From Akkermansia sp. (GTDB lineage: Bacteria; Verrucomicrobiota; Verrucomicrobiia; Verrucomicrobiales; Akkermansiaceae): 64,000 nt of DNA. Position numbers and translations under genes: made by a program. The stretch spans positions 1 through 64,000 of the forward strand of contig JAUNQN010000009.1 in assembly GCA_030536145.1 (NCBI GenBank), read 5' to 3'. This document shows positions 9,099-19,500 of this stretch, piece by piece. Position 1 is the first letter of the stretch. Each line of letters opens with the position of its first letter. The notes under the pieces were generated by a model that saw nothing but the letters and a program-made list of their open reading frames with translations, made no database searches and was not told the origin of the DNA.

Positions 9099-10871
9099 TT
9101 AGAACGGGCTGACGGGGGTGAAGGGGTCGCCGAGTCCGCCGTCCTGCTGCGTGTCCTGTGAGGAATCGCCGAAGGGATTGTCGCGGTCGATATCCTTCAG
9201 GGACTTGCCGCCCTGATTGTTTCCGGGGATAGAGAGGTTGCTGCTGGGCAGAGCCTCGCCGCTGTCGGCAGACGGTTTCTGCACACCGGAATCCAGATTG
9301 GCCTCGCGCGCCATCTTGTCCAGGTCAATGGCGGCAAACTGCATCCTGGCGGGGCGGGACTTGCGCAGCTCCGCGGCACGGGCCTCCAGAACCTCGCTGT
9401 CATCCATGGGGCGGCTGGCGGTACCGCTCAGCTGGGTATTCACCCAAGCGGTGCCATCCGTCTCCGTAAAGATGGGATCAGCCTTGCCATCCGGGTATTC
9501 CGCATGGGTCTTGTAACCGGGGATGCCGTAGCTCATGGCGCCGGAAAGGATATTGTCGCGGTCCACCACCATCTCACCCTTTATGTCGATGACATCACGC
9601 TGGGCGGCCTGGCCCTCTTCAATCTTCACGGAAATGGTGTCGCCCTCCGCTCCCAGGACCACGCGGGCGTGCTCAATGGTGGCAGGCAGGTACTCGCGGC
9701 GCTTGTGCGGCTCCAGGTGTTCCAGCATCTTGGCAAGTGCCGGGAACTCCACCACCGTGAGGTTCTGCACGGAGAACTCACCGGTGAAATGGGGACGGTC
9801 CGTGCCAAACGGCATGAGGATGCGGGCCTGGGACTTATCCTTGGCTCGCTGCACCGCCTCCGACTTGGCGCTCAGGAATGCGGTGAAACGGGAATCCGTG
9901 AACTCGCTCAGCGGCACGTTGTGGGAATCAAAGGTGAAGGGTCCGGCCAGGGAGCCGCCACGGGCCACATGGCCAAAGATGGACAGGTTGGTGGGGCTAA
10001 GCTCGGCGGAGATGTTGCGGCTGTCCGTGGTGCCCATGATGGCAAAGTCGGCCACGGCATCCTTGGTCAGGTTGAACTTGGCCTCGCCGATGTTGATAGG
10101 CCTCCAGCCCTTCATCTTGAACGTGCCGCCGTGCAAGGAGACCACGCAGTTGCTGCGGTCCCCCTTGTTCGGGTAGTACATGTAGGCCGTTGCCTTATCC
10201 ACCAGCACAGGCGTGGTGGCCACACTTCCCACCTGCAGGCTGAAGGTCTCACACTCCACACGGCGGAAATTCCACACGTCATCTCCCTTAGCCTGGGGCA
10301 GGTTCAGGTGGTCCGTACCCTCTTTCAGCTGGATATGGACATTCTGCACCTTCACCAGCTCGCCGCTCAGCACGCCGGAGATGAAGGTGGCGGAATCCAG
10401 CTCGGCAGAAATGCCGCTCATATCCACGCTCTGAACCATGGAATCTTCCGGGAAGCTGATGTTCACGGAATCCAGGCGAAGGATATTGCCGCTCACGCCC
10501 ACGCCGGAGAAGCGCACCTCCGTGGCGCCCCAGCTCTCCTTGAGCGCGGCAGCCTGCTGCTCCAGGTAGGCACTGCCGGCCATGGTGGCCATGCGGTAGA
10601 TAAAGAGACCCACCAGGACGGCAATCACGCAGAAGGAAACCAGCAGGCCGGCCAGGAACTGGCGGCGACCCTTGCGGCGCTTGTCTTTCTCCGATACCAT
10701 GATACGGCGCTTCTTCACCACGCGCACCACCTTGGTACCATCGGCACGTATCACCACCTCCCGGCTTTTCTCCTTGGAAGGCTTGTCCTCGTTAAGCTGC
10801 TTGATAATACTGCGGACCTGGGTCATGCCCTCTTCCTCGTCCGCATACTTGTCGTCTTTGTCCTCGTTCAT
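9099..10871 (-). CDS. Single-pass AsmA-like membrane protein, companion of the secretin
   Basis: The 590-residue protein has a charged cytoplasmic N-terminus of about 75 residues (acidic, then KKRR- and KDKRRKGRR-rich), one membrane helix at about 78-98 (FLAGLLVSFCVIAVLVGLF), then a large periplasmic beta-rich region. The repeated short beta strands and phrases such as VQNVHIQLKEG and MSGISAELDS resemble AsmA/DUF748-type proteins, though I cannot name a family with confidence. The C-terminus is low-complexity with NPFGDSSQDTQQDGG. It starts 9 bases after the secretin stop, so co-expression is nearly certain; a role in assembling or supporting the secretin-based pilus or secretion apparatus is inference. 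Confidence 0.72.
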   Translation of the reverse strand: MNEDKDDKYADEEEGMTQVRSIIKQLNEDKPSKEKSREVVIRADGTKVVRVVKKRRIMVSEKDKRRKGRRQFLAGLLVSFCVIAVLVGLFIYRMATMAGSAYLEQQAAALKESWGATEVRFSGVGVSGNILRLDSVNISFPEDSMVQSVDMSGISAELDSATFISGVLSGELVKVQNVHIQLKEGTDHLNLPQAKGDDVWNFRRVECETFSLQVGSVATTPVLVDKATAYMYYPNKGDRSNCVVSLHGGTFKMKGWRPINIGEAKFNLTKDAVADFAIMGTTDSRNISAELSPTNLSIFGHVARGGSLAGPFTFDSHNVPLSEFTDSRFTAFLSAKSEAVQRAKDKSQARILMPFGTDRPHFTGEFSVQNLTVVEFPALAKMLEHLEPHKRREYLPATIEHARVVLGAEGDTISVKIEEGQAAQRDVIDIKGEMVVDRDNILSGAMSYGIPGYKTHAEYPDGKADPIFTETDGTAWVNTQLSGTASRPMDDSEVLEARAAELRKSRPARMQFAAIDLDKMAREANLDSGVQKPSADSGEALPSSNLSIPGNNQGGKSLKDIDRDNPFGDSSQDTQQDGGLGDPFTPVSPF

Positions 10872-10880
10872 ATCTTGCTA

Positions 10881-13448
10881 TCAGTTGGCGCCATTCAGGA
10901 AGGCACCCGGGCGCTCGCCGGTGTTGGGGTCCTTGCCGGTGGGATCGATGACATCCACCTTGGCGAAGAACAGCAGGGCCTTGCGCACGCTCTCCTTGCC
11001 CTCGGAGCGGAACAGGCGCCCCACCAGGGGCAGGTCCCCCAGGATGGGCAGCTTGTCCTCGAAACGCACCAGCTTGGATTCCTGCATGCCGCCGATAACC
11101 ACCACGGATCCCGGAGCAAGCGTGACCTTGGTGTTCTCCATGCGGCGCTTGAAGATGGGCTGCAGGATCTTGTTGTCCGTAAGCTCAATCTGGGTAAGAC
11201 TCTGGCTGGTGGTTCCATCGGCGTTTCTGCTGCCGGGGGCCCACATGTAGGAATAGATGGGGGAACCCCAGTTGACGAAGCCCTCGAACTCGTTCACCGT
11301 CACGGTAAGGGCGATGGTGATGGAGTGGCCGTCCTCTGAAACCTCTGCGCTGTGTACCTGCAGGATGGATCCCACGCCGCCCACGGCATCCTCAGTCATG
11401 CCGAATCGCAGGAAGCTCTCCGGGTGGGAGGCGGAGGCCACGGTGGCCTGGGTCCGGCCGCCGTTGTTGTTGTTGTTGTTCTGGCGGCCTGTGTTGATGG
11501 ACATGGTGCCAATCTGCGGGGCCTCGTAGGATTCCGGGTAGTACATTTCCCGCACGTTGGCAAACACCACCTGCTCCTCCATGCCGGGGGAGAAGATCAT
11601 GCGGGGATTCTCCATGATGTCCACACCTTTCTTCTGGTCCAAGCCGCGCATCAGCATGGCCACGTCACCGGCGGCCCACACGCCGCGCACGGAGAAGATG
11701 CCGGGAGCCTTGATATTGTTGGAATCCTTCATGGCCGCATTGAACGCGCCGGTGCTGCCGCGGGAAATCAGGCGCTCCATGCTGGAGGTGGAGATAGCCT
11801 GTTCACCGCTGCGGAGGCCGCCAATCACGGGGGTATTGTTGTCACCCATGCCGGCATTCACCATAGGCGTGCCGATGACGGAGGAAATGGTCTGGGTGGC
11901 ATTGCCGCCGCTCAGGATATTGCTGCCGTCGGTGGCCACGTTGAGGTTGAGCATCCACTCGAAACCGAGTTCAGCCAGGTCCGTCTCGCTGACCTCCACC
12001 GCCATCACGCTGAGCACCACGGAATTGTTGTTGGCGGTGAGCGGGGTGGAAACCAGGGCCTCTATCTCTTCCTGGTTGTGGATGGTGTTGCGCACCACCA
12101 GGCGGCGGTTGTTGGCATCGTAGCGGGCATTGGCACCCTCCGGGAAGGAGATTCCCATTCCCTTCAGCAGCTGCACCGGGTTCTTGCGCTTCACCACCAT
12201 GCGGGAGGAGCCGGAGTCGAAGTCGTCGTCATCGGAATCCTCGTCCTCCTCACCGTTGGAATCAAAGAAATGCGGCGGCACGGAGTACACACGCTCCACC
12301 ATGGGGCCGAAATCCTTGCCGGAATAGGCAATCTCCACACCCAGCGGAGTCAGGTAGTAGGATACCTTCATCTGGCGGGAGAGCTGCTCCAGCATGTCGT
12401 ACATGGAGATATCGCTCAGGTCCAGCGTGATGCGGCGAGACATAATCTCCTTGTAGCCCTGGGAATCCACGGGGCCGAAATTGGTGGAGATATTGATATG
12501 GCGCGTGCCGGTCCGGTTCTGGGCCTCGTAGCGCTTCACCTGCGCCTGCAGGGCGTCCACCACGTCCAGGATACTGGCATCGTCGAAAACAATCTTGGGA
12601 ATGGTCATCTCCCGCAGCACGTTGGCCATGCGGGTTTCCTCCACCGCATCCTCCACCACCAGGCCGCCGTTGTACTCGTTGCCGATGGTGTTGGCATTGC
12701 CGTCCAGCGGGGCGGTCTCGTCCTTCATGGTCATGCCGTTGCCGATGCGGTTGTCGTCCCACGTGGCATCCACGTCCGCCATAGCCTTGGCATGAGCCTG
12801 GTCATGGGAGCTGGCCAGATACTTCATGCGGCGCTTCTGCACGGCTTCCAGGCCGCGGTTGGCGGCGGTGTTGTAGGCATCATACGCCTTCACCTGCTTG
12901 AAGGTAGCCTCTGCCTCATCATACTTGCCCAGGTCCAGGTAGCCGTAGCCCAGGGTGAGCAGGCGCTCCACCTCCTCCACATTGCCCACGTGTTCGGGGG
13001 TCAGGGCGGGGTTGTTGCGCACGGGGTCTGCCAGCAGGGCCAGTTCCTGCTTGGCGCGGGCATTGGAGGGGGAAAGCTGCACGGCCTCCTTCAGGAAGGA
13101 GGCTGCCTCGTCGGAACGACCCACGGTCTTGTAATCCAACGCCTTGGCAATCAAGGCGTCAGACAGGCAGTCCTTGATGAACTGCACGTGGCGCTCCGTG
13201 GCCTCCACATGCGGAATCACGGCCAGGGCATTGCGGTAGTGCTCCTCTGCCCGGCTGTACTTCTTCTCCTTGTACGCCTGGCGGGCTTCCTCCACCTGCA
13301 GCATGGCATCTTGCAGCGCTGCCTGGCGGCGGGCGGTTTCACGGGTCGCGGTGGATTCGGTATCCTGCGCCGTGAGGACAGAGACACCGGACAGTACAAA
13401 CGGCACTGCCAGGGAAAGGGTTGCAAAACGCTGGAACGCTTTTTTCAT
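10881..13448 (-). CDS. Outer-membrane secretin with N-terminal TPR region (PilQ-like, Akkermansia type)
   Basis: This 855-residue secretin forms an outer-membrane ring for type IV pilus or type II secretion-like export. It has a signal peptide (MKKAFQRFATLSLAVPFVLS), a TPR-like region at about 35-215 (AYKEKKYSRAEEHYRNALAV; GYLDLGKYDEAEATFKQVKA), periplasmic N-domains, and a C-terminal secretin domain with VTLAPGSVVVIGGMQESKLV and LPILGDLPLVGRLFRS. The TPR-plus-secretin arrangement resembles the Akkermansia Amuc_1098 protein, from memory. I chose ATG 13448 because it starts the signal peptide; an upstream in-frame ATG at 13490 would add 14 residues that spoil it. Acidic DSDDDDFDSG and Asn-run segments are linker-like. 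It heads the minus-strand operon through folD and the L,D-transpeptidase. Confidence 0.9.
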   Translation of the reverse strand: MKKAFQRFATLSLAVPFVLSGVSVLTAQDTESTATRETARRQAALQDAMLQVEEARQAYKEKKYSRAEEHYRNALAVIPHVEATERHVQFIKDCLSDALIAKALDYKTVGRSDEAASFLKEAVQLSPSNARAKQELALLADPVRNNPALTPEHVGNVEEVERLLTLGYGYLDLGKYDEAEATFKQVKAYDAYNTAANRGLEAVQKRRMKYLASSHDQAHAKAMADVDATWDDNRIGNGMTMKDETAPLDGNANTIGNEYNGGLVVEDAVEETRMANVLREMTIPKIVFDDASILDVVDALQAQVKRYEAQNRTGTRHINISTNFGPVDSQGYKEIMSRRITLDLSDISMYDMLEQLSRQMKVSYYLTPLGVEIAYSGKDFGPMVERVYSVPPHFFDSNGEEDEDSDDDDFDSGSSRMVVKRKNPVQLLKGMGISFPEGANARYDANNRRLVVRNTIHNQEEIEALVSTPLTANNNSVVLSVMAVEVSETDLAELGFEWMLNLNVATDGSNILSGGNATQTISSVIGTPMVNAGMGDNNTPVIGGLRSGEQAISTSSMERLISRGSTGAFNAAMKDSNNIKAPGIFSVRGVWAAGDVAMLMRGLDQKKGVDIMENPRMIFSPGMEEQVVFANVREMYYPESYEAPQIGTMSINTGRQNNNNNNGGRTQATVASASHPESFLRFGMTEDAVGGVGSILQVHSAEVSEDGHSITIALTVTVNEFEGFVNWGSPIYSYMWAPGSRNADGTTSQSLTQIELTDNKILQPIFKRRMENTKVTLAPGSVVVIGGMQESKLVRFEDKLPILGDLPLVGRLFRSEGKESVRKALLFFAKVDVIDPTGKDPNTGERPGAFLNGAN
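11463..11480. repeat. GTT(6) microsatellite inside the secretin gene
   Basis: Six perfect GTT units on the plus strand (AAC on the coding strand) encode a run of six Asn in a surface-loop-like segment RQNNNNNNGGR. Unit gain or loss would keep frame. Confidence 0.85.
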
Positions 13449-13547
13449 GCTTAGTGGGGATAATTTAACATATCCGAAACGGGAAGTCACTCACAAAGTG
13501 AGCCACCCGGCACAAAAAAGCGGCACGCAGGGGCGGGCGGAGCCGAG

Positions 13548-15707
13548 TTACAGCCCCTCGTAGTCCCGGATAAGCTCCACAAAATAGCGCAGGTAGCGGT
13601 TGCGGGTATAGGTACCCACCCCCTTCAGGCGGGCGGCCTCATCCAGGGAGTGCGGTTTCACCGTGGCCAGGGCGCGCAGGGTCTCGTTGTGCAGCACGCG
13701 GAAGGCCGGGATATTGTGCTCCGCGGCAATATCACGCCGCATTTCCGCCAGGCGCTCGTACAGCTCCTTGTCCATGCGCCCCTGCTCCACTGCGGCCCAC
13801 ACGGCCTGGGCGCGGCTGGTGCGCGGCTTGGGAGCCACGGGTTCCGCCGCCCAGTTCTTGCGGGATATACGGGCCGGGGCCTTGCCGCGCATCACCTCGT
13901 CCCCCTTGGGGGAGAGGGTTACCAGGGGCATCTCCCCGCCGCTGGTCTGCAGCAGGCCGGCCTGCTGCATGGCACGGAACAGGGCCTTCATCTTGGCCTC
14001 CGTCAGCTCGTCCTTCAGGATTCCATATGTAGACAGGCGGGTCAGGTAGGCGTGCATGTTGGCATTCTTGGAGCCGCGCAGCATGTCCATAATCTTGCCT
14101 TTGCCGTAAATGGGCTCCCATGAGCCGTCTGCCGCGCGGCGGGAGGCGCGGGCCACGCCGGAGAGCGCTTTCAGCAATATCGTCCTTTCATTGCCCTCCA
14201 GCTCCACGGCATCCTCCGGGTCCGCGGCGTTGCACACGTCGCAATGGCCGCAGGGGCCGCTGTCCTTCTCGCCGAAGTAGTGGAGTATCCACTGCTGGCG
14301 GCAGCAGGTGCAGTACGCGTAGTTGCGGATTGCGTCTATCTTCAGGTGGTCCCGCCTGGCCTTCTCCTCCAGCGCGGCGCGGTCTATGTCCAGCATCTGG
14401 AAATTCAGGGAGGGTTCCGTGATACGGGTGCCGCGGGCGTTCCGCCCGGGTATGTCATAGCGGGAGATGGCGCCGGCATGCACCAGGCAGCTCAGGGCAG
14501 AGCCTATGGACATGGGGTTCACCTCCTTCCCCAGGCGGTCGGACATGGCATCCATGGTCATCTCCACGGAGTTGGTGTCCGGGTCGCACTCATCGCGCAG
14601 CAGGTTGTAGAGCGCGCGGATGGTCTGGATGGGCGGGTTGCTGCCCTCAAAGAAGAATTCCTGGGTCTTCAGGTCCACGTGGTTGAACAGCAGCTCGCAC
14701 ACGGAGGGTTCCCCGTCCCGCCCGGCGCGCCCGGCCTCCTGGTAGTAGGCCTCCACACTGCCGGGTATGTCGAAATGCACCACAAACCGCACGTCCGGGC
14801 GGTCTATGCCCATGCCGAAGGCATTGGTGGCCACCACCACATCCGCCCGGCGTGAGATAAAGGCGTTCTGGGAGAATTCGCGCTCCTCGTCCGTCATGCC
14901 GGCATGGTAGGCCACGGCATTCACGCGGCGGCGGGCCAGCTCCTCATACACGCGTATCACGCTCTTGCGCGTGGCGCAGTACACGATACCCTGCCCCCAC
15001 TCCTTCACCACGGCGGCTATGCGCTCATACTTGGCCTGGTGCGTATCACACTGGGTGATGCGGAAATCCAGGTTATCACGCCCGAACCCGCTGACAATCA
15101 CCGCCGGGTCCCGCAGCTGCAGCGTGGCCAGTATGTCGTTCCGCACGGCCTCCGTGGCCGTGGCGGTCAGGGCGATGGTCTGCGGGTAGCCCAGCTCCTC
15201 CCGCACCTTGCCCAGACGCAGGTAGTCCGGGCGGAAATCATGCCCCCACTGGCTCAGGCAGTGCGCCTCATCCACGGCCAACAGGGAGACCTGCATCCCC
15301 TGCAGCGCATTCATGACCCCCTGCTGCCCAAAGCGTTCCGGGGCCACGTACACCAGTTTCAGCTCCCCGCTGCGCAGCGCGCCCATCACCTGGCGGTACT
15401 CCTCCACCCCCAGGGATGAGTTGATGGCCGCTGCGGGTATGTTGCGCGCCTGCAGGGCATCCACCTGGTCTTTCATGAGCGCAATCAGAGGGCTCACCAC
15501 CACGGTGATTCCCTCCCGGCACAGGGCCGGCAGCTGGTAGCACAGGGACTTGCCGCCACCCGTGGGCATAATGGCCAGCGCATCCCGCCCCGCCATCACG
15601 GCTGCCACCACATCGTCCTGCCCGGAGCGCAGCCGGTCAAAGCCGAAATAGCGCTGCAGGTTCTCCTGCACCGCAGTCATCGGCTGGGCTGGCTCTTCAT
15701 CCGGCAT
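13548..15707 (-). CDS. recQ: ATP-dependent DNA helicase RecQ
   Basis: A complete 719-residue RecQ. Motif I is IMPTGGGKSLCYQLPAL, motif II is DEAHCLSQWGHDFRPDYL with the aromatic-rich loop, motif III TATAT, motif V/VI ATNAFGMGIDRPDVRFV and YYQEAGRAGRDG. The RQC zinc site reads CTCCRQQW...CGHCDVC, and an HRDC domain (AFRVLHNETLRALATV) lies near the C-terminus. RecQ unwinds recombination intermediates with 3'-5' polarity. The start at 15707 is supported by a strong promoter whose -10 ends 6 bases upstream. Confidence 0.97.
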   Translation of the reverse strand: MPDEEPAQPMTAVQENLQRYFGFDRLRSGQDDVVAAVMAGRDALAIMPTGGGKSLCYQLPALCREGITVVVSPLIALMKDQVDALQARNIPAAAINSSLGVEEYRQVMGALRSGELKLVYVAPERFGQQGVMNALQGMQVSLLAVDEAHCLSQWGHDFRPDYLRLGKVREELGYPQTIALTATATEAVRNDILATLQLRDPAVIVSGFGRDNLDFRITQCDTHQAKYERIAAVVKEWGQGIVYCATRKSVIRVYEELARRRVNAVAYHAGMTDEEREFSQNAFISRRADVVVATNAFGMGIDRPDVRFVVHFDIPGSVEAYYQEAGRAGRDGEPSVCELLFNHVDLKTQEFFFEGSNPPIQTIRALYNLLRDECDPDTNSVEMTMDAMSDRLGKEVNPMSIGSALSCLVHAGAISRYDIPGRNARGTRITEPSLNFQMLDIDRAALEEKARRDHLKIDAIRNYAYCTCCRQQWILHYFGEKDSGPCGHCDVCNAADPEDAVELEGNERTILLKALSGVARASRRAADGSWEPIYGKGKIMDMLRGSKNANMHAYLTRLSTYGILKDELTEAKMKALFRAMQQAGLLQTSGGEMPLVTLSPKGDEVMRGKAPARISRKNWAAEPVAPKPRTSRAQAVWAAVEQGRMDKELYERLAEMRRDIAAEHNIPAFRVLHNETLRALATVKPHSLDEAARLKGVGTYTRNRYLRYFVELIRDYEGL

Positions 15708-15713
15708 GCGGGC

Positions 15714-15742
15714 ATTGTAGGCATTTCACCGACGCCTGGCAA
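15714..15742 (-). promoter_or_regulatory. recQ promoter, predicted leaderless
   Basis: On the minus strand: -35 TTGCCA (15742-15737), 17-nt spacer, -10 TACAAT (15719-15714), then 6 nt to the ATG. Confidence 0.7.
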
Positions 15743-15806
15743 GGAAAATCCTGCACGCCCGTACGCGCGCAGGATTCTCCGGCAACCAGGCAGCGGCATC
15801 TGGCGG

Positions 15807-15830
15807 GCCCCGCCCCCTACGGGACGGGGC
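15807..15830 (-). terminator. Hairpin after the thioredoxin-fold gene
   Basis: GCCCCGCCC (15807-15815) pairs with GGACGGGGC (15822-15830) with one G-T wobble. It lies just beyond the stop at 15837 on the minus strand; no T tract follows. Confidence 0.4.
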
Positions 15831-15836
15831 ATCCTG

Positions 15837-16421
15837 TTACTTGGAAGGAGGCGGGGGAATGAGCTTGCCGTCCAGCATAATTGGGGCATCGGGCCCCTGC
15901 TGGATCTTGATACGGGCATTGGTGATTTGCTCGATGTATTTCTCCGGCTTCATGGCAGGGCTGTAGCTGAGATTGCAGATAAACTTGCCATCAGGCCCCA
16001 CCAGTGCGCCCATAGGCATACCCTTGTCACACTTGTACTTGGGCAGCGGGGAGGTGGAGCGGTAGCCGACGCACAGCCCCTTGGCGGCCTTGAACTTGCG
16101 GGAGTGGATGATTTTCTTGTCCAGCTCCTTGCACACGGCGCAGGTCTCCGGGTCGGAATACAGCACCCACACGGGCAGGTTGTACTTCTTGGCATCCTCA
16201 AAGGCCTTCTCCTCTTCCGTATACCATTTCACCCGCAGGCTCTCAGACTTTTTCTTGAGCCTTTCCGCCTCAAGCTCCTCTGGGGAGAGCTTGGGCTTGG
16301 CAGGCTTTTTGGCGGCGGGTGCGCCATCGGCCGCGCCAGTGGCGGGTGCAGACTCCTGACAGAAGGCGGGGGATGCCAGCAGGGAGGCAAACATAACTAC
16401 GGAAGCGAGTGTTTTTATCAT
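15837..16421 (-). CDS. Secreted thioredoxin-fold protein with one CxxC
   Basis: The 194-residue protein has a signal peptide (MIKTLASVVMFASLLASPAFC), a Lys/Pro/Ala linker, then a thioredoxin-like domain: WYTEEEKAFEDAKKYNLPVW, LYSDPETCAVCKELDKKI with the C-A-V-C redox pair, GALVGPDGKFI. This resembles thioredoxin_7/DsbD-C-like periplasmic proteins, so thiol-disulfide exchange in the periplasm is likely. A final Cys of the signal peptide could alternatively be a lipobox, but ASPAFC is not a classical one. A much longer open frame continues upstream antisense to dnaE; the true start at 16421 is given by the signal peptide and the promoter at 16431-16459. Confidence 0.8.
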   Translation of the reverse strand: MIKTLASVVMFASLLASPAFCQESAPATGAADGAPAAKKPAKPKLSPEELEAERLKKKSESLRVKWYTEEEKAFEDAKKYNLPVWVLYSDPETCAVCKELDKKIIHSRKFKAAKGLCVGYRSTSPLPKYKCDKGMPMGALVGPDGKFICNLSYSPAMKPEKYIEQITNARIKIQQGPDAPIMLDGKLIPPPPSK

Positions 16422-16430
16422 TGGCGCGGT

Positions 16431-16459
16431 ATTCTGACACTGCAGGCAGCCCCTGTCAA
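16431..16459 (-). promoter_or_regulatory. Promoter of the thioredoxin-fold gene, predicted leaderless
   Basis: Minus strand: -35 TTGACA (16459-16454), 17-nt spacer, -10 CAGAAT (16436-16431), 9 nt to the ATG. Confidence 0.65.
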
Positions 16460-16553
16460 GCGCATTGCATGAGTGCACACGCGCATTTTGCGGCATTGGG
16501 GAAATCCTTGCTTTCCTTGGCTGGGATTTTGGTGTATACTGTGTGCACGCGCT

Positions 16554-19500
16554 ATGGCATTCACACATCTCCACGTTCACACGGAATATTCCCTGCTCGA
16601 CGGCATGATTAAGACCAAGGGCCTTATCAAGCGGTGCGAGGAGCTCGGCATGCACTCCGTGGCCATCACGGATCACGGCAACGTGTTCGCGGCCATCGAG
16701 TTCATGAGCAACGTGAAGAAGCACAACAAGGACATCATCGCCTGGAACAAGGAGCACCCGGAGGAGAAGAAGCCGCTGTTCAAGCCCATCCTGGGCTGCG
16801 AGGTGTACGTGGCGCCCACGCCGCTGGACGTGAAGAAGCAGATACCCGGGCGCAACAAGTACTGCCACCTGGTGCTGCTGTGCGAGGACAACGTGGGCTG
16901 GGCGAACCTGATCAAGCTGGTATCCCGCGGGCACCTGGAGGGGTTCTACTACAAGCCGCGCGTGGACTACGCCACGCTGCGGGAGTTCAGCAAGGGGCTT
17001 ATCTGCCTGACGGGCTGCGTATCCGGCCCCATGCAGGAATGGATACTGAAGGACGAGCCGGAGAAGGCGGAGGAGGTGCTGCTGGAGCTGGTGGACATCT
17101 ACGGCAAGGACCACCTGTACGTGGAGCTGCAAGACCATGAGCTGGAGGAGGAGCGCAAGTGCACCCCGGAGCTGGTGCGCCTGGCCCGCAAGCACGACGT
17201 GCCGCTGGTGGTGACGAACGATGCGCATTTCCTGAAGGCGGACGACCACGATGCGCACGATATCCTGATTTGCGTGGGCACGGGCAACAAGCGCGACGAC
17301 TCCAAGCGCATGCGCTACCCCCGCTCCGTGTACCTGAAGAGCGAGGAGGAGATGCTTGCGCTGTTCCCGGAGTACCCGGATGCGTATGAGAACACCAATG
17401 TCATCGCAGAGCGCTGCAACACCTCCATCAAGCTGGACTCCACCTCCACGGAGCGCTACCCGGAGTTCGCCACGCCGGACGGCTCCCCGCGAGAGGAGTA
17501 CCTGCGCAAGATTTGTTTCGAGGGCCTGAAGGAACGCTACCCGGACGCCACCCCGGAGCGCTGGAAGGAGCTCAGCGAGCGCCTGGACTATGAGCTGAGC
17601 ATCATCAACATGCTCCGCTTCCCCAGCTACTTCCTCATCACGGCAGACTTCATCAACTGGGCGAAGGACCACGACATCCCCGTGGGCCCCGGCCGCGGCT
17701 CCGCCGCCGGCTCCCTGGTGGCGTACGTGATGAAGATTACCAACATCGACCCCTTCAAGTTCAGCCTCATCTTTGAGCGATTCCTGAACCCGGAACGCGT
17801 GAGCCCGCCGGATATCGACATCGACTTCTGCCAGAGCCGCCGCCCGGAGGTCATCGAGTACGTGCGCCAGAAGTACGGCGAGCGCGCCGTGACCCACATC
17901 ATCACCTACGGCACCATGGGTGCCAAGTCCGTGATCAAGGACGTGGCGCGCGTGCTGGACATGAGCTTCTCCGACTCCGACAAGATTGCCAAGCTCATTG
18001 AGAGCGGGCCGGGCGTGACGCTCAAGACCGCCTGGGACAGCAGCGAGGACCTGCGCAACCTGGTGCAGAACGATGCCACCTACGCGGAGATATGGAGCTA
18101 TGCCCAGAAGCTGGAGGGCACGGTGCGCAACGTGGGCATGCACGCCGCCGGCGTGGTGATCGGCGACCGCGGGCTGGACGACTACGTGGCGCTGACGCGA
18201 GACGACCTGAGCAACCCGCAGGGAGAAGTGGTGGCCCAGTGCGACATGGGCGCCATTTACAACGCCGGCCTGCTGAAGATGGATTTCCTGGGCCTGAAGA
18301 CGCTCACGGTCATGAAGGATGCGGAGACCTACGTGCGCTGGCGCGTGCCGGATTTCCGGTATGATACCGTGGATATCCAGGATGCGGACACGCTGGCCCT
18401 GCTGAACCGCGGCGAAACCATGGGCGTGTTCCAGCTGGAATCCGGCGGCATGGTGGATACCTGCAAGCGCTACGGCATCGACAACATCGAGGACATCATC
18501 GCCCTGCTGGCCCTGTACCGCCCCGGCGCCATGCAGTTCATGGATGACATGATTGCCGTGAAGAAGGGGCTGAAGGAGGCGGAGTACGAGCACCCGCTGC
18601 TGGAGACCGTCTCCGGCATCACCTACGGCGTGATGATCTACCAGGAGCAGGTGCAGGCTGCCGCCAAGCTGCTGGCCGGCTACACCCTGGGCGGTGCAGA
18701 CCTGCTGCGCCGCGCCATGGGCCACAAGGACATGCAGGAAATGGCGGAGCAGCGCAAGCGCTTTGTGAAGGGCTGCTGGGAGAACAACCAGATTGACGAG
18801 CCCACCGCCAACGCCATTTTCGACAAGATCCAGAAGTTTGCCGGATACGGCTTCAACAAGTCGCACTCCGCCTGCTACGGCCACATCTCCTACTGGACCG
18901 CCTACCTGAAGGCGCACTACCCGGTGGAATTCCTGTGCGGCCTGATGAGCAACGAGTCCACCAACGAGAAAATCGGCGTGTTCATCCAGGAGGCCACCCG
19001 CATGGGCATCGAGGTGCTGGGGCCCTGCGTGAACCACTCTGCCGTGAAATTCCAGCCGGAAACCATGCCGAACGGCCACCTGGCCGTGCGCTTCGGCCTG
19101 GCCTCCGTGAAAAGCATGAGCTCTGAAACCGTGCGCGTCATTGTAGAGGAGCGTGAAAAGAACGGCCCGTACAAGAGCCTGGAGGACCTGTGCTACCGCA
19201 TTCCCCCCAGCGTGGTGCGCCGCAACCAGATAGAGGTGCTGGTGAAATGCGGCGCCTTCGACTGGATGCACGAGCCCCGCGCCGCCATTTTCGAGACCAT
19301 CGAGCAGTGCATCAACGGCGCAGCCGGCGTACACAAGGACAACGAGGCCGGCCAGATGTCGCTCTTCGACATGACGATGACCACCTCTACCCCCGTGCAG
19401 CAGGCCACCCCGCCGGAGTGGCCGAAGGACCAACGCCTGGCGGACGAGAAGGAGTACACCGGGGCCTATTTCTCCGGCCATCCGCTGGATTCCATGCGCG

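Noticed and set aside
9504-13454. Long plus-strand frames (611 and 700 codons) opposite the secretin operon
   Set aside because: His/Gly/Leu-rich antisense shadows of high-GC coding sequence.
13500-13545. recQ terminator
   Set aside because: A six-T run exists on the minus strand but the preceding stem is only about 4 bp, too weak to list.
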